Below are positions 18,794-27,833 of a stretch of 64,000 nt of DNA, in pieces. The notes beneath the pieces are model-generated. The model made no database searches and was not told the DNA's origin. It was given only the letters and a program-made list of their open reading frames with translations. The DNA comes from Prevotella sp. (lineage in GTDB: Bacteria; Bacteroidota; Bacteroidia; Bacteroidales; Bacteroidaceae): contig JAJPYN010000019.1 in the NCBI GenBank assembly GCA_021204905.1, positions 124,001 through 188,000 on the forward strand, written 5' to 3'. Position 1 is the first letter of the stretch, and every line of letters begins with the position of its first letter. The position numbers and the translations under genes were made by a program.

Positions 18794-19507
18794 GTGATAA
18801 AGCACTTCGACATATCGGAATTGCGGCGGCACATCGCGTGGGACTACCTCTTCTTCGCGTGGGGCGTGGCGCGCGCCAGCGACAAGGAGAAGGATGCTCT
18901 GCGCGGCGATGCGGAGCGGTTGCTCGACCGTTGGGAAGGCCTGTGGCGAGTGCATGCTACGGCAAATTGGTTCACTGCCAACTCGCGCGGCGACGACATC
19001 ATCATCGAAGGCAAAACGTTCCCGATGTTAAGGCAGCAAAACGACAAATTCATGTGCCTCGCCGACTATGTGAAACCCGTTGGCAGCGGCGACGACAAGG
19101 TGGGGCTGTTCGCCACGACGACCGATGCCGGCATACCTGAATTAACGTCCGCCGAACCTTACGAAAGGATGCTTGCACAGACCCTCGCCGACCGTCTCGC
19201 CGAAGCCGCGGCCGAAGAGGTGAGCGTTGATTTTCCGGGCCTGCGCTGCGCCCCGGGTTACCCGTCGATGCCCGATCTGAGCATCAATTTCCTCATCGAC
19301 GGTCTGCTCGGTTTCGCGCACATCGGCATCGAACTCACCACGTCGGGGATGATGAACCCGCACGCCTCCGTCTCGGGCATCATTTTCCCCAACCCGCAGG
19401 CCGCATTTTTCGAGATACGCAGCGTGGGCGACGACCAAATTTCGGACTATGCCTCGCGGCGCGGGATGGCTGCGGGCGATGTGCGGCGCTTCATTCGCCT
19501 GGGCTGA
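18794..19507 (+). CDS. Stand-alone cobalamin-dependent methionine synthase activation (SAM-binding) domain protein
   Basis: GLRCAPGYPSMPDLSINFLIDGLLGFAHIGIELTTSGMMNPHASVSGIIFPNPQAAFFEIRSVGDDQISDYASRRGM aligns from memory with the MetH activation domain (RPAPGYPACPDH...LTES.AM.PAASVSG..F.HP.A.YF.VG.I..DQ..DYA.R.G). GTG start. Confidence 0.85.
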   Translation: MIKHFDISELRRHIAWDYLFFAWGVARASDKEKDALRGDAERLLDRWEGLWRVHATANWFTANSRGDDIIIEGKTFPMLRQQNDKFMCLADYVKPVGSGDDKVGLFATTTDAGIPELTSAEPYERMLAQTLADRLAEAAAEEVSVDFPGLRCAPGYPSMPDLSINFLIDGLLGFAHIGIELTTSGMMNPHASVSGIIFPNPQAAFFEIRSVGDDQISDYASRRGMAAGDVRRFIRLG

Positions 19508-19522
19508 GCGCAAAGGAATTTT

Positions 19523-20272
19523 ATGCTAATGAGAGCGATGAAAATACTTTACAGAATCTACCAAATCATCATCCTGCTGCCCGTCGGCATCGTGGCAACC
19601 ATCCTCACGGCCACAATCACGATTATCGGTTGCGCGCTGGGCGGCAATCGCGTGTGGGGCTATTACCCCGGCAAATGGTGGTCGGTGCTGGTGGTGAGGC
19701 TGGCGCTGCTGCCGGTGAGCATCGAGGGACGCGAGAAGTTGCAGAAAGGGCAGAGCTATGTCTTTTGCAGCAATCATCAGGGTGCGTTCGATATTTTCCT
19801 GATTTACGGTTTCCTTTGCCGTAATTTCAAGTGGATGATGAAGGAGTCGCTGCGCAAGATTCCCTTTGTAGGCAGGGCCTGCGCCGCAGCGGGGTTCATC
19901 TTTGTCGACCGCGGCCGACCGGCGAAGATGAAGCATGTCTACGAGGTGGCGCGGGGCACGCTCAAAGACGGCATGTCGCTGCTCGTTTTCCCCGAAGGGC
20001 ACCGCACGCTCACGGGTAAGGTGGGGCCGTACAAGCGCGGCGCATTCACCCTCGCCGACGAGCTGCAACTGCCCGTTGTACCGCTGACAATCAACGGTTC
20101 GTTCGAGGTGCTGCCGAACAGCGGGCGCCTGCATTTTCTCGTGCGGCACCGTCTCCGCCTCACCATCCACGAGCCCATCCTGCCCGTGTCGCGCGGTCCG
20201 GAGAACTTGCAGCGCATGGAGGAGTTAAGCAGGCTGGCGACAATTTCAGCCTTGGACGAGCAATATAAATAA
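19523..20272 (+). CDS. plsC: 1-acyl-sn-glycerol-3-phosphate acyltransferase
   Basis: NHQGAFDIF (NHx4D-like) and FPEGHRT motifs. Confidence 0.92.
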   Translation: MLMRAMKILYRIYQIIILLPVGIVATILTATITIIGCALGGNRVWGYYPGKWWSVLVVRLALLPVSIEGREKLQKGQSYVFCSNHQGAFDIFLIYGFLCRNFKWMMKESLRKIPFVGRACAAAGFIFVDRGRPAKMKHVYEVARGTLKDGMSLLVFPEGHRTLTGKVGPYKRGAFTLADELQLPVVPLTINGSFEVLPNSGRLHFLVRHRLRLTIHEPILPVSRGPENLQRMEELSRLATISALDEQYK

Positions 20273-20314
20273 TTCGCCGAAAGGGAGTTGCAACTATTTG
20301 AAACCCAATAAGTT

Positions 20315-21052
20315 ATGTCCGACAGCATCGTAATTATCCCCACTTACAACGAGAAGGAGAACATCGAAAAAATCATCCGCGCCGTGATGGCTTTGCCGAA
20401 GGATTTCGACATCCTTGTCATCGACGATAACTCGCCCGACGGCACGGCTGCCATCGTCAAGCGGCTCATCGGCGGCGAGTTCGCGGACAGGCTGTTCATC
20501 ATGGAGCGCGCAGGCAAACTCGGGCTCGGCACAGCTTACATCGCCGGCTTCCGATGGGCGCTCGAGCGTAGTTATCAGTATGTGTTCGAGATGGACGCCG
20601 ATTTCAGCCACAACCCGAAAGACCTGCCGCGCCTCTACGCAGCGTGCGCCGAAGAAGGGTTCGACGTGGCGGTGGGCTCGCGCTACATCTCGGGAATCAA
20701 CGTGGTGGACTGGCCGCTGGGACGCATCCTGATGTCGTACGGCGCGTCGCTCTACGTGCGCCTGATTACGGGCATCGGCGTGCACGACACCACGGCGGGC
20801 TTCGTGTGCTACCGGCGGAGGGTGCTCGAAAAGATGGAGTTCGAAAAGATCCGTTTTAAGGGTTACGCGTTCCAAATCGAAATGAAATACACGGCGCACA
20901 AGATGGGCTTTAAGATAAAGGAGGTGGGCGTGGTGTTCGTCAACCGCAAGGATGGCGCGAGCAAGATGTCGGGCGGCATTTTCAGTGAAGCGCTCATCGG
21001 CGTCATCCGCATGCGATGGGACGGTTTTTTCAGGAAATACCCCAAAGCCTGA
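20315..21052 (+). CDS. Polyprenol-phosphate mannosyltransferase-like GT2 (DPM1-like)
   Basis: IVIIPTYNEKENIEKIIRAV, DDNSPDGT, EMDADFSHNPKDLP, GSRYISG. Confidence 0.92.
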   Translation: MSDSIVIIPTYNEKENIEKIIRAVMALPKDFDILVIDDNSPDGTAAIVKRLIGGEFADRLFIMERAGKLGLGTAYIAGFRWALERSYQYVFEMDADFSHNPKDLPRLYAACAEEGFDVAVGSRYISGINVVDWPLGRILMSYGASLYVRLITGIGVHDTTAGFVCYRRRVLEKMEFEKIRFKGYAFQIEMKYTAHKMGFKIKEVGVVFVNRKDGASKMSGGIFSEALIGVIRMRWDGFFRKYPKA

Positions 21053-21076
21053 GGTTGCCGCGCTTTACTTAAACCA

Positions 21077-24000
21077 ATGGAACTCAAAGACTTACAACAA
21101 CTTTATTCCCACTCTCCGCAAGTTGCGGCCGCGCGAAAGGCATTTGGTTCGCCGAAGGAAAAGGTTGTTTTTTTGAAAGGTCTCGCCGCCGGCGCCTTGC
21201 CTGTGGCGCTCTCCGCAATCTATTCGCCCGCGCGCACGATGCTGCTCGTTATGGCCGACGAGGATGCCGCGGGTTACGCCTACAACGACCTCTGCCATTT
21301 GCTCGGCGGCGCGAACGTGCTCTTTTTCCCGTCGGCCTACAAGCGTGCGGCACGTTTCGCCCAGCGCGATGCGGCCAACGACGTGCTGCGTACGGAAACG
21401 CTCTCGCGCCTTGCGGGAACCGACGCGGAACGGCCTTTAATTGTAACTTGCCCCGCCGCGCTGGCCGAATTAGTTGCTGAGAAAAAAGACGTTTCGGAGA
21501 AATTAATCAACCTGCGCGTCGGCAGCGGGGAGAGCATCACCGCCCTTGAGCGCCGTCTCGCCGACCTCGGTTTCACGCGCACCGACTATGTTTACGAACC
21601 CGGACAGATGGCCGTCAGAGGCAGCATCGTCGACGTGTTCGGTTATTGCTGCGAACTGCCTTTCCGCATTGACTTTTTCGGCGACGAAATCGACAGCATC
21701 CGCACCTTCGAGCCCGACACGCAACTATCGAAAGAGCGCACGTCGGAGGCGCGGATCCTGCCCTCGTTAGCGGCCGGCGGCGCGAATGTGCCCTTCCTGC
21801 GGTTCCTGCCCGATGACAGCCTCATCATCGCCGCGGACTTCGCTTTCGTGAGCGATAAAATCGGGCAAATCTACGACGGCGGCTTCTCAATTCAGGCTGT
21901 GAAAGAAAAGCTCTCGGAAGCTAATGAAACCGAACAAGACGAGGTGCTGCGGCGGCTGAGCAAGGAGAACCTTCTTTGTCCGCAGCCCCTGTTCACAAAG
22001 GAGTTAAGCCGCTTCCGCCGCGTGGTGTTCGGGCAGCATCAGCCTCGCGCGCCGCACACGGAGATCGCGTTCGACATCACGCCGCAACCGCTGTTTCACA
22101 AAAACTTCGAGCTGCTCAGAACGTTGCTCGCGGACTATCAAGCGAAGGGTTACCGCACCTGCATCCTTTCCGACAGCAGTAAGCAGCACCGCCGCCTCGC
22201 AGAGATCCTTTCCACGCAGGAGCAGACGCCGGCCATCACGCTGCCTGTTGCCGTGAACGGCGTGCTTCACGAGGGTTTCGTCGACAACGATTTGAAGAGC
22301 TGTTTTTTCACCGACCACCAGATCTTCGACCGTTTCCATAAGTATAACCTCAAGTCCGACCGCGTGCGCACGGGCAAGGCGTCGCTGACAATGAAGGAGT
22401 TGCAGGAGCTTGCCCCGGGCGACTATCTTGTGCACATCGATTTCGGCATCGGGCGCTTCGGCGGACTGGTGCGCAAGCCTACGGACAAAGGTTACATTGA
22501 GGAGATACGGCTCGTCTACCAGCGCGGCGACATTGTTGATGTTTCGATTCATTCGCTTTACAAAATCTCGAAATACCGCAGCAAAGACACGGGTGAACCG
22601 CCGCGGTTGTCGACGCTCGGCACCGGCGCGTGGGAGCGGCTCAAAGAGAACACGAAGCGCAAGATTAAGGATGCCGCACGCGATTTAATCAAGCTTTACG
22701 CCAAGCGCCGCAGCGAGAAGGGTTACGCCTTCGGGCCGGACACCTATTTGCAGCAGGAGCTCGAGGCCTCGTTCATCTACGAAGACACGCCCGACCAGCT
22801 CGCCGCCACGCAAGCGGTGAAGAGCGATATGGAGGCTGCGCGCCCGATGGACCGCCTCATCTGCGGCGACGTGGGCTTCGGCAAGACGGAGATAGCCATC
22901 CGCGCTGCGTTCAAAGCCGCATGCGACGGCAAACAGACGGCCGTGCTCGTACCGACGACAGTGCTCGCCTTCCAGCATTTCCAAACCTTTTCCGAACGCC
23001 TGAAAAGCCTTCCCGTAAAGGTGGAATACCTCTCGCGCGCACGCTCTGTCAAAAAATCGAAAGAGATCCTCGCAGAGTTAGAACAAGGCAAGGTCGACAT
23101 CCTCATCGGCACGCACAAGATGATTAGCGAGGCGGTGAAATGGCACGACCTCGGCCTGCTCGTCATCGACGAAGAACAGAAGTTCGGCGTGAGCGTGAAA
23201 GAGAAGCTCCGCAAGCTGAAAACAAACATCGACACCATCACGATGACCGCCACGCCCATACCGCGCACCTTGCAGTTCTCGCTCATGGGAGCGCGCGATA
23301 TGAGCATCATGCGCACGCCGCCGCCCAACCGCTACCCCATCGAGACCACCGTCGCCGTGTTCGACAAGGAGACCGTTCGCGAAGCCATCAACTTCGAGAT
23401 GAGCCGCAACGGACAAGTCTTTTTCATCAACGACCGCGTGAGCAACCTGCCCGAAATCGCCGCGATGATCCGCCGCGAGGTACCCGACTGCCGCCTCGCC
23501 ATCGGACACGGACAAATGAACAGCGAGGAGCTCGAGAAAACCCTCATCGCCTTTATCAACTACGATTACGACGTGCTGCTCGCCACAACCATCATCGAGA
23601 ACGGCGTCGACATCCCAAACGCGAACACCATCATCATCAACGACGCCCACCACTTCGGCCTGGCCGATCTCCATCAGATGCGCGGACGCGTGGGACGAAG
23701 CAACCGCAAGGCCTTTTGCTACTTGCTCGCACCGCCGTTGGCCGCACTGCCCGACGATGCCGCGCGACGCCTCACCGCCCTCGAGACATTCGCCGACCTC
23801 GGCGCGGGGTTCGCCCTGTCGATGCAGGACCTTGACATCCGCGGCGCGGGCAATCTGCTGGGCACCGAGCAGAGCGGGTTCATCGAAGACCTCGGCTACG
23901 AGGCGTACCAAAAGATTCTGAATCAGGCAGTTACGGAACTGAAAAACGACGAGTTCCGCAGCCTCTACGCCGGCGAAATAAAAAAGGGCGCGGCCGTCAG

Positions 24001-24469
24001 CGGAGAGGAATTTGTCGACGATTGCACCATCGAGAGCGACCTCGAAATGTACTTCCCCGACAGCTACGTGCCCGGCTCGTCCGAACGCCTGACGCTCTAC
24101 CGCGAGCTCGACAACATACAAACCGACGCCGAGCTCGAGGCCTATCGCAAAAGGCTGAACGACCGCTTCGGACCGGTGCCGCACGAGGGCGAAGAGCTAA
24201 TGAATGTTGTGCTTCTCCGGCGTTTGGGCAGGCGGTTGGGGTGTGAAAAAATTATGCTTAAACAAAGTCTGCTCAACATGCAATTCGTCAGCCGCCACGA
24301 CTCGCCCTACTACCAAAGCCGCACCTTCGGCAACGTGCTCGCCTACGCCACAGCCAACCCGCGCCGCTGCCAGTTGAAAGAGGTGAAAGGCCGCCGGTTG
24401 CTGCATATCGCAAACGTTACCACCGTGAAAGAAGCTGTCGGCATATTGCGCTGTATTTCAAGTAGTTAG
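21077..24469 (+). CDS. mfd: Transcription-repair coupling factor
   Basis: 1130 aa; DRLICGDVGFGKTEIAIRAAFKA, DEEQKFGV, TATPIPRTLQFSLMGARDMS, QMRGRVGRSNRKAFCYL. Confidence 0.97.
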   Translation: MELKDLQQLYSHSPQVAAARKAFGSPKEKVVFLKGLAAGALPVALSAIYSPARTMLLVMADEDAAGYAYNDLCHLLGGANVLFFPSAYKRAARFAQRDAANDVLRTETLSRLAGTDAERPLIVTCPAALAELVAEKKDVSEKLINLRVGSGESITALERRLADLGFTRTDYVYEPGQMAVRGSIVDVFGYCCELPFRIDFFGDEIDSIRTFEPDTQLSKERTSEARILPSLAAGGANVPFLRFLPDDSLIIAADFAFVSDKIGQIYDGGFSIQAVKEKLSEANETEQDEVLRRLSKENLLCPQPLFTKELSRFRRVVFGQHQPRAPHTEIAFDITPQPLFHKNFELLRTLLADYQAKGYRTCILSDSSKQHRRLAEILSTQEQTPAITLPVAVNGVLHEGFVDNDLKSCFFTDHQIFDRFHKYNLKSDRVRTGKASLTMKELQELAPGDYLVHIDFGIGRFGGLVRKPTDKGYIEEIRLVYQRGDIVDVSIHSLYKISKYRSKDTGEPPRLSTLGTGAWERLKENTKRKIKDAARDLIKLYAKRRSEKGYAFGPDTYLQQELEASFIYEDTPDQLAATQAVKSDMEAARPMDRLICGDVGFGKTEIAIRAAFKAACDGKQTAVLVPTTVLAFQHFQTFSERLKSLPVKVEYLSRARSVKKSKEILAELEQGKVDILIGTHKMISEAVKWHDLGLLVIDEEQKFGVSVKEKLRKLKTNIDTITMTATPIPRTLQFSLMGARDMSIMRTPPPNRYPIETTVAVFDKETVREAINFEMSRNGQVFFINDRVSNLPEIAAMIRREVPDCRLAIGHGQMNSEELEKTLIAFINYDYDVLLATTIIENGVDIPNANTIIINDAHHFGLADLHQMRGRVGRSNRKAFCYLLAPPLAALPDDAARRLTALETFADLGAGFALSMQDLDIRGAGNLLGTEQSGFIEDLGYEAYQKILNQAVTELKNDEFRSLYAGEIKKGAAVSGEEFVDDCTIESDLEMYFPDSYVPGSSERLTLYRELDNIQTDAELEAYRKRLNDRFGPVPHEGEELMNVVLLRRLGRRLGCEKIMLKQSLLNMQFVSRHDSPYYQSRTFGNVLAYATANPRRCQLKEVKGRRLLHIANVTTVKEAVGILRCISSS

Positions 24470-24551
24470 AACTAATCCTTCTGCAAATTAAAACCTTTGA
24501 AACGAACTAAATATTAAACCCTTTGAAACGAACCGGACTTTTATCCTCGAG

Positions 24552-24592
24552 TTAGTTGCCGCTTCGCGAAGCAGGCCCGTAGTAGCAACTAA
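24552..24592. repeat. Copy of the dispersed TTAGTTGCTACT element, inverted-repeat form
   Basis: TTAGTTGC (24552-24559) ... GCTTCGCGAAGC palindrome (24561-24572) ... AGTAGCAACTAAG; GCAACTAA at 24585-24592 is the exact reverse complement of the left arm. Confidence 0.85.
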
Positions 24593-24620
24593 GACCTTCT
24601 TTCAAATTTAAAAAAGTCGG

Positions 24621-24720
24621 ACCTTAATAATCAGTATTAAATTCGTTCGAACCTTAATAATCAACTTCAAATTAGTTCATACCTTAATAATTTAAATCAT
24701 TTCAAACCTTGATAATCCTC
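24621..24720. repeat. 30/30/25 bp tandem repeat ending on the TTG start of the downstream symporter
   Basis: ACCTTAATAATC at 24621, 24651 and 24681 (last copy ends ..AATTT); ACCTTGATAATC at 24706, where TTG 24709-24711 is the start codon. Confidence 0.92.
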
Positions 24721-26127
24721 GCGACAATCATCCTTTACTTCGCGCTGCTCACCCTTTACAGCCGCGCCGTCTCGCGCCGCGCACGCAACGCCTCGTTCTT
24801 CCGCGCAGACAGGCAATCGCGGTGGTACCTCGTGGCGTTCGGCATGATCGGCGCAAGCATCTCCGGCGTGTCGTTCGTCAGCGTGCCCGGCATGGTCTCC
24901 GCCATCGGCATGACCTACATGCAGACCTGCCTCGGCTTCATCGCCGGCTACATCGTCGTCGCGTTCGTGCTGCTGCCGGTTTACTACCGCCTCAACCTCA
25001 CCTCGATCTACGGCGCGCTCCTCTCCAGCGGCAGGCAGGCATCAATCACCGGCGCGTGCTTCTTCTTCCTTTCCGAGCTCACCGGCGCGGCTGTAAAATT
25101 CTTCGTCGTATGCGCCGTTTTACAGCGCTTCGTGCTTGAAAAGACAGGCATACCCTTTCCGGTAACGGTCGTCCTGCTCGTGCTGCCGATATGGCTTTAC
25201 ACGCGGCGCGGCGGCATAAAAACGCTTGTCAGGACCGACGGCATACAGACGGCGTGCATGCTCGCGGCGCTGTGCGTGATAATTTTCAAGGCGGTCGGCG
25301 CGCTGGACATGAGCCTGCCCGAAGCCTTCCGCGCCGTGTGTGCCGACAGCCGCGCGCGCTGGTTCGTGTTCGACGACGCCTTCTCGACGCAGTATTTTTG
25401 GAAACAGTTTCTTTCCGGCGCGTTCATCGTGATTGTGATGACGGGCTTAAACCAGAATGTGATGCAGAAAAACCTCACCTGCAAAACGCTCGGCGAGGCG
25501 CAGAAAGACATGTGCAGCTACGGCGCGGCGTTCGTGCCGGTCAACCTGCTGTTCCTCTCGCTCGGCGTGCTGCTGGCGCTGCTTTGCGAGAAAGAAGGCT
25601 TGCCTGTTCCTTCGGGCGACAATCTGCTGGAATCCTTCGCTGCCACAGGGCGTTTGGGCCGTCTCGCCACGGTGTGCTTCACGCTGGGCATCGTCGCGGC
25701 ATCGGCCTCCACCGCCGACTCGGCCCTGACGTCGCTCACCACCTCTTTCTGCGTCGATATTTGCGGCAAGGAGGACGACGAACGGCTAAGGAAACGCGCG
25801 CACTTAGCAATAACAATCCTCTTCGCGGCGGTGATAATTGCTGTCGGCGCGGTGAAAACGACGAGCGTCATCGACACGATTTACACCCTCTGCGGCTACA
25901 CCTACGGTCCGCTGCTGGGCATGTTCGCCTTCGCACTGTTCACGCGCCGCCGGCCGAGGGCTTGCCTTTTGCCCTTCATCGCCGCGGCCTCGCCCGTTTT
26001 GTGCTACTTAATAAACATGCTTTGCGAGAAATTCGCCGGCTATCGTTTCGGCTACGAATTGCTCATTCTCAACGGCCTTCTCACCTTCGCCGGACTGCTC
26101 TTAACAAGCGCGAGACGGCGGTTATAA
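24709..26127 (+). CDS. Sodium:solute symporter (SSS family)
   Basis: 472 aa polytopic; GMIGASISGVSFVSVPGMVSAIGMTYMQ; TTG start. Confidence 0.9.
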   Translation: MIILATIILYFALLTLYSRAVSRRARNASFFRADRQSRWYLVAFGMIGASISGVSFVSVPGMVSAIGMTYMQTCLGFIAGYIVVAFVLLPVYYRLNLTSIYGALLSSGRQASITGACFFFLSELTGAAVKFFVVCAVLQRFVLEKTGIPFPVTVVLLVLPIWLYTRRGGIKTLVRTDGIQTACMLAALCVIIFKAVGALDMSLPEAFRAVCADSRARWFVFDDAFSTQYFWKQFLSGAFIVIVMTGLNQNVMQKNLTCKTLGEAQKDMCSYGAAFVPVNLLFLSLGVLLALLCEKEGLPVPSGDNLLESFAATGRLGRLATVCFTLGIVAASASTADSALTSLTTSFCVDICGKEDDERLRKRAHLAITILFAAVIIAVGAVKTTSVIDTIYTLCGYTYGPLLGMFAFALFTRRRPRACLLPFIAAASPVLCYLINMLCEKFAGYRFGYELLILNGLLTFAGLLLTSARRRL

Positions 26128-27054
26128 CGCTGCGAGAAAACGCTCGGCCTCCAGCGCGGCCATGCACCCCGAACCCGCTGCGACGACGGCCTGGCGGTAG
26201 TGCGGATCGGCGCAATCGCCCGCGGCAAACACGCCGGGGATATTCGTGCGCGGCGTGCCGGCGACGGTCTTGATGTAACCGGCCTCATCGGTGTCGAGCA
26301 ACGGTTTAAAAAGGTCGGTGTTGGGCTTGTGGCCGATGGCGAGGAAGAAGCCGTCGATGGCAATATCCACTGCCTCTTCGCGGTCGGTACCCATAAATTT
26401 CAGCAGGTGCGCGCCCTCGACGCCGTTCTCGCCGAACAGGCCGACGGTGTTATGGTTGAAAAGGATCTCGATCTTCGCGTTCTCTTCCACGCGGCGGCGC
26501 ATGACATCCGATGCGCGGAGGTAGTTTTTGCGGACAATCATGTAAACCTTTGCGCACAGGCCGGCGAGGTAGATGGCCTCTTCGCACGCGGTATCGCCGC
26601 CGCCGACGACAGCCACCGTCTTTTTGCGGTAGAAGAAGCCGTCGCAGGTGGCGCAGGCGGAGACGCCTTGTCCGGCATATTTCTTCTCGTCGTCGAGGCC
26701 GAGGTATTTCGCCGACGCGCCCGTGGCGATGATCACCGTTTGCGCCTCAATCTCGCGGCCGCTGTCGTCGACGGCGCGGAAAGGCCGTTTTGAGAGGTCG
26801 ATGCGCTCGATACTGCCGTCGCGGATGTCTGCGCCGAAGCGTGCGGCTTGGCGGCGGAGGTCGTCCATCATCGCGTTACCGTCGATGCCGTCGGGGTAGC
26901 CGGGGAAGTTCTCCACGGTGGTGGTTTGCGTGAGTTGTCCGCCGGGCTGCATGCCGCAGTAGAGTACGGGCGCGAGGTTGGCGCGTGAGGCGTAGATGGC
27001 TGCGGTGAAGCCTGCCGGTCCGCTGCCGATGATTAAGCATTTTGCCTGTTCCAT
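26122..27054 (-). CDS. trxB: Thioredoxin-disulfide reductase
   Basis: IIGSGPAGFTAAIYASRANL, SACATCDGFFYRKKTVAVVGGGDTACEEA (CxxC and NADPH-binding). Confidence 0.96.
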   Translation of the reverse strand: MEQAKCLIIGSGPAGFTAAIYASRANLAPVLYCGMQPGGQLTQTTTVENFPGYPDGIDGNAMMDDLRRQAARFGADIRDGSIERIDLSKRPFRAVDDSGREIEAQTVIIATGASAKYLGLDDEKKYAGQGVSACATCDGFFYRKKTVAVVGGGDTACEEAIYLAGLCAKVYMIVRKNYLRASDVMRRRVEENAKIEILFNHNTVGLFGENGVEGAHLLKFMGTDREEAVDIAIDGFFLAIGHKPNTDLFKPLLDTDEAGYIKTVAGTPRTNIPGVFAAGDCADPHYRQAVVAAGSGCMAALEAERFLAAL

Positions 27055-27062
27055 TTTCTCGG

Positions 27063-27115
27063 GGGTGAATTAAATTTTTGCGAAGGGTGAATTAAATTTT
27101 TGCGAAGGCCGGATT
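27063..27115. repeat. 22 bp tandem duplication upstream of trxB
   Basis: GGGTGAATTAAATTTTTGCGAA at 27063-27084 and identical at 27085-27106, followed by a decayed partial copy (GGCCGGATTAAAAAAA). Confidence 0.93.
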
Positions 27116-27117
27116 AA

Positions 27118-27165
27118 AAAAAGCACCCCGCCGCACGATTGCTCGCCAACGGGATGCACCTTTCA
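27118..27165 (-). terminator. Rho-independent terminator downstream of rpmE2
   Basis: Reverse strand: GCATCCCG ... CGGGGTGC followed by TTTTTTT (one mismatch in the stem). Confidence 0.7.
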
Positions 27166-27218
27166 AATAGTTTGATATTATGAAAAACTTTCTTCTTGTT
27201 CCGAAGCGGGCCGCGGGT

Positions 27219-27470
27219 TTATTTCTTGATTTTCCCGTAGCGGTTCATGAAGCGGTCGACGCGTCCGGCGGTGTCGACGAGCTTGCTCTTGCCGGTGTAG
27301 AACGGGTGCGAGGAGGATGAGATCTCGACCTTCACCATCGGGTAGGTTTCGCCTTCGAACTCGACGGTCTCGTTGGTTTTGCACGTTGATTTTGTGAGGA
27401 ACATATCGCCGTTGGACATGTCTTTGAACACGACGGGGCGATAGTTGTCAGGGTGGATGCCTTTTTTCAT
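27219..27470 (-). CDS. rpmE2: 50S ribosomal protein L31 type B
   Basis: [32 protein letters not shown]...[30 protein letters not shown]. Confidence 0.97.
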   Translation of the reverse strand: MKKGIHPDNYRPVVFKDMSNGDMFLTKSTCKTNETVEFEGETYPMVKVEISSSSHPFYTGKSKLVDTAGRVDRFMNRYGKIKK

Positions 27471-27540
27471 TGTCTTTGGAATCGTTGTTTGTTGTTTGTT
27501 TTTAAGAATGCGCCGGCGTGCGACGCCCATAAACCGGGCG

Positions 27541-27576
27541 CAAAGGTATAAAAATTTTCGTATGCCGCGCAACAAA
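27541..27576 (-). promoter_or_regulatory. Putative promoter of rpmE2
   Basis: Reverse-strand TACCTTTG (27541-27548); TTTG at 27573-27576, spacing 24. Confidence 0.5.
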
Positions 27577-27636
27577 TCGGAAGATTTTTTGTTTGGGGTC
27601 CGGGCCGGCTGCCTTTTGCGCGAGCGGAGTTTGCGA

Positions 27637-27720
27637 TTAAAAAAAGTTTATCTTAGTTGCTACTGTAATCCGACTCAATTGTGCGGCACGAGCGCAGCCT
27701 TGGTTGTCGCCTGCGTTTAA
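27637..27720. repeat. Copy of the dispersed TTAGTTGCTACT element
   Basis: AAAAAAAGTTTATCTTAGTTGCTACTGTAATCCGACTCAATTGTGCGGCACGAGCGCAGCCTTGGTTGTC, near-identical to 53471-53542. Confidence 0.93.
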
Positions 27721-27743
27721 AATTTCGTCGGTTTCTTTTGGCA

Positions 27744-27777
27744 TTTGTTTACATTATGTTACCTTTGCCACTGATAT
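27744..27777 (+). promoter_or_regulatory. Putative promoter of the TlpA-DUF6029-Omp28 cluster
   Basis: TTTG (27744-27747) and TACCTTTG (27770-27777), spacing 22. Confidence 0.5.
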
Positions 27778-27833
27778 ATGCCGCGAAATGTTAACGGCGC
27801 GCACATTTTTTCGAAAAAACGAACATTTAGGAT

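Noticed and set aside
23078-24184. 368-aa minus ORF opposite mfd
   Set aside because: Antisense shadow of a highly conserved gene.
26122-26127. 6-bp convergent overlap of the symporter and trxB as a regulatory feature
   Set aside because: Short convergent overlaps are common; nothing further supports a function.
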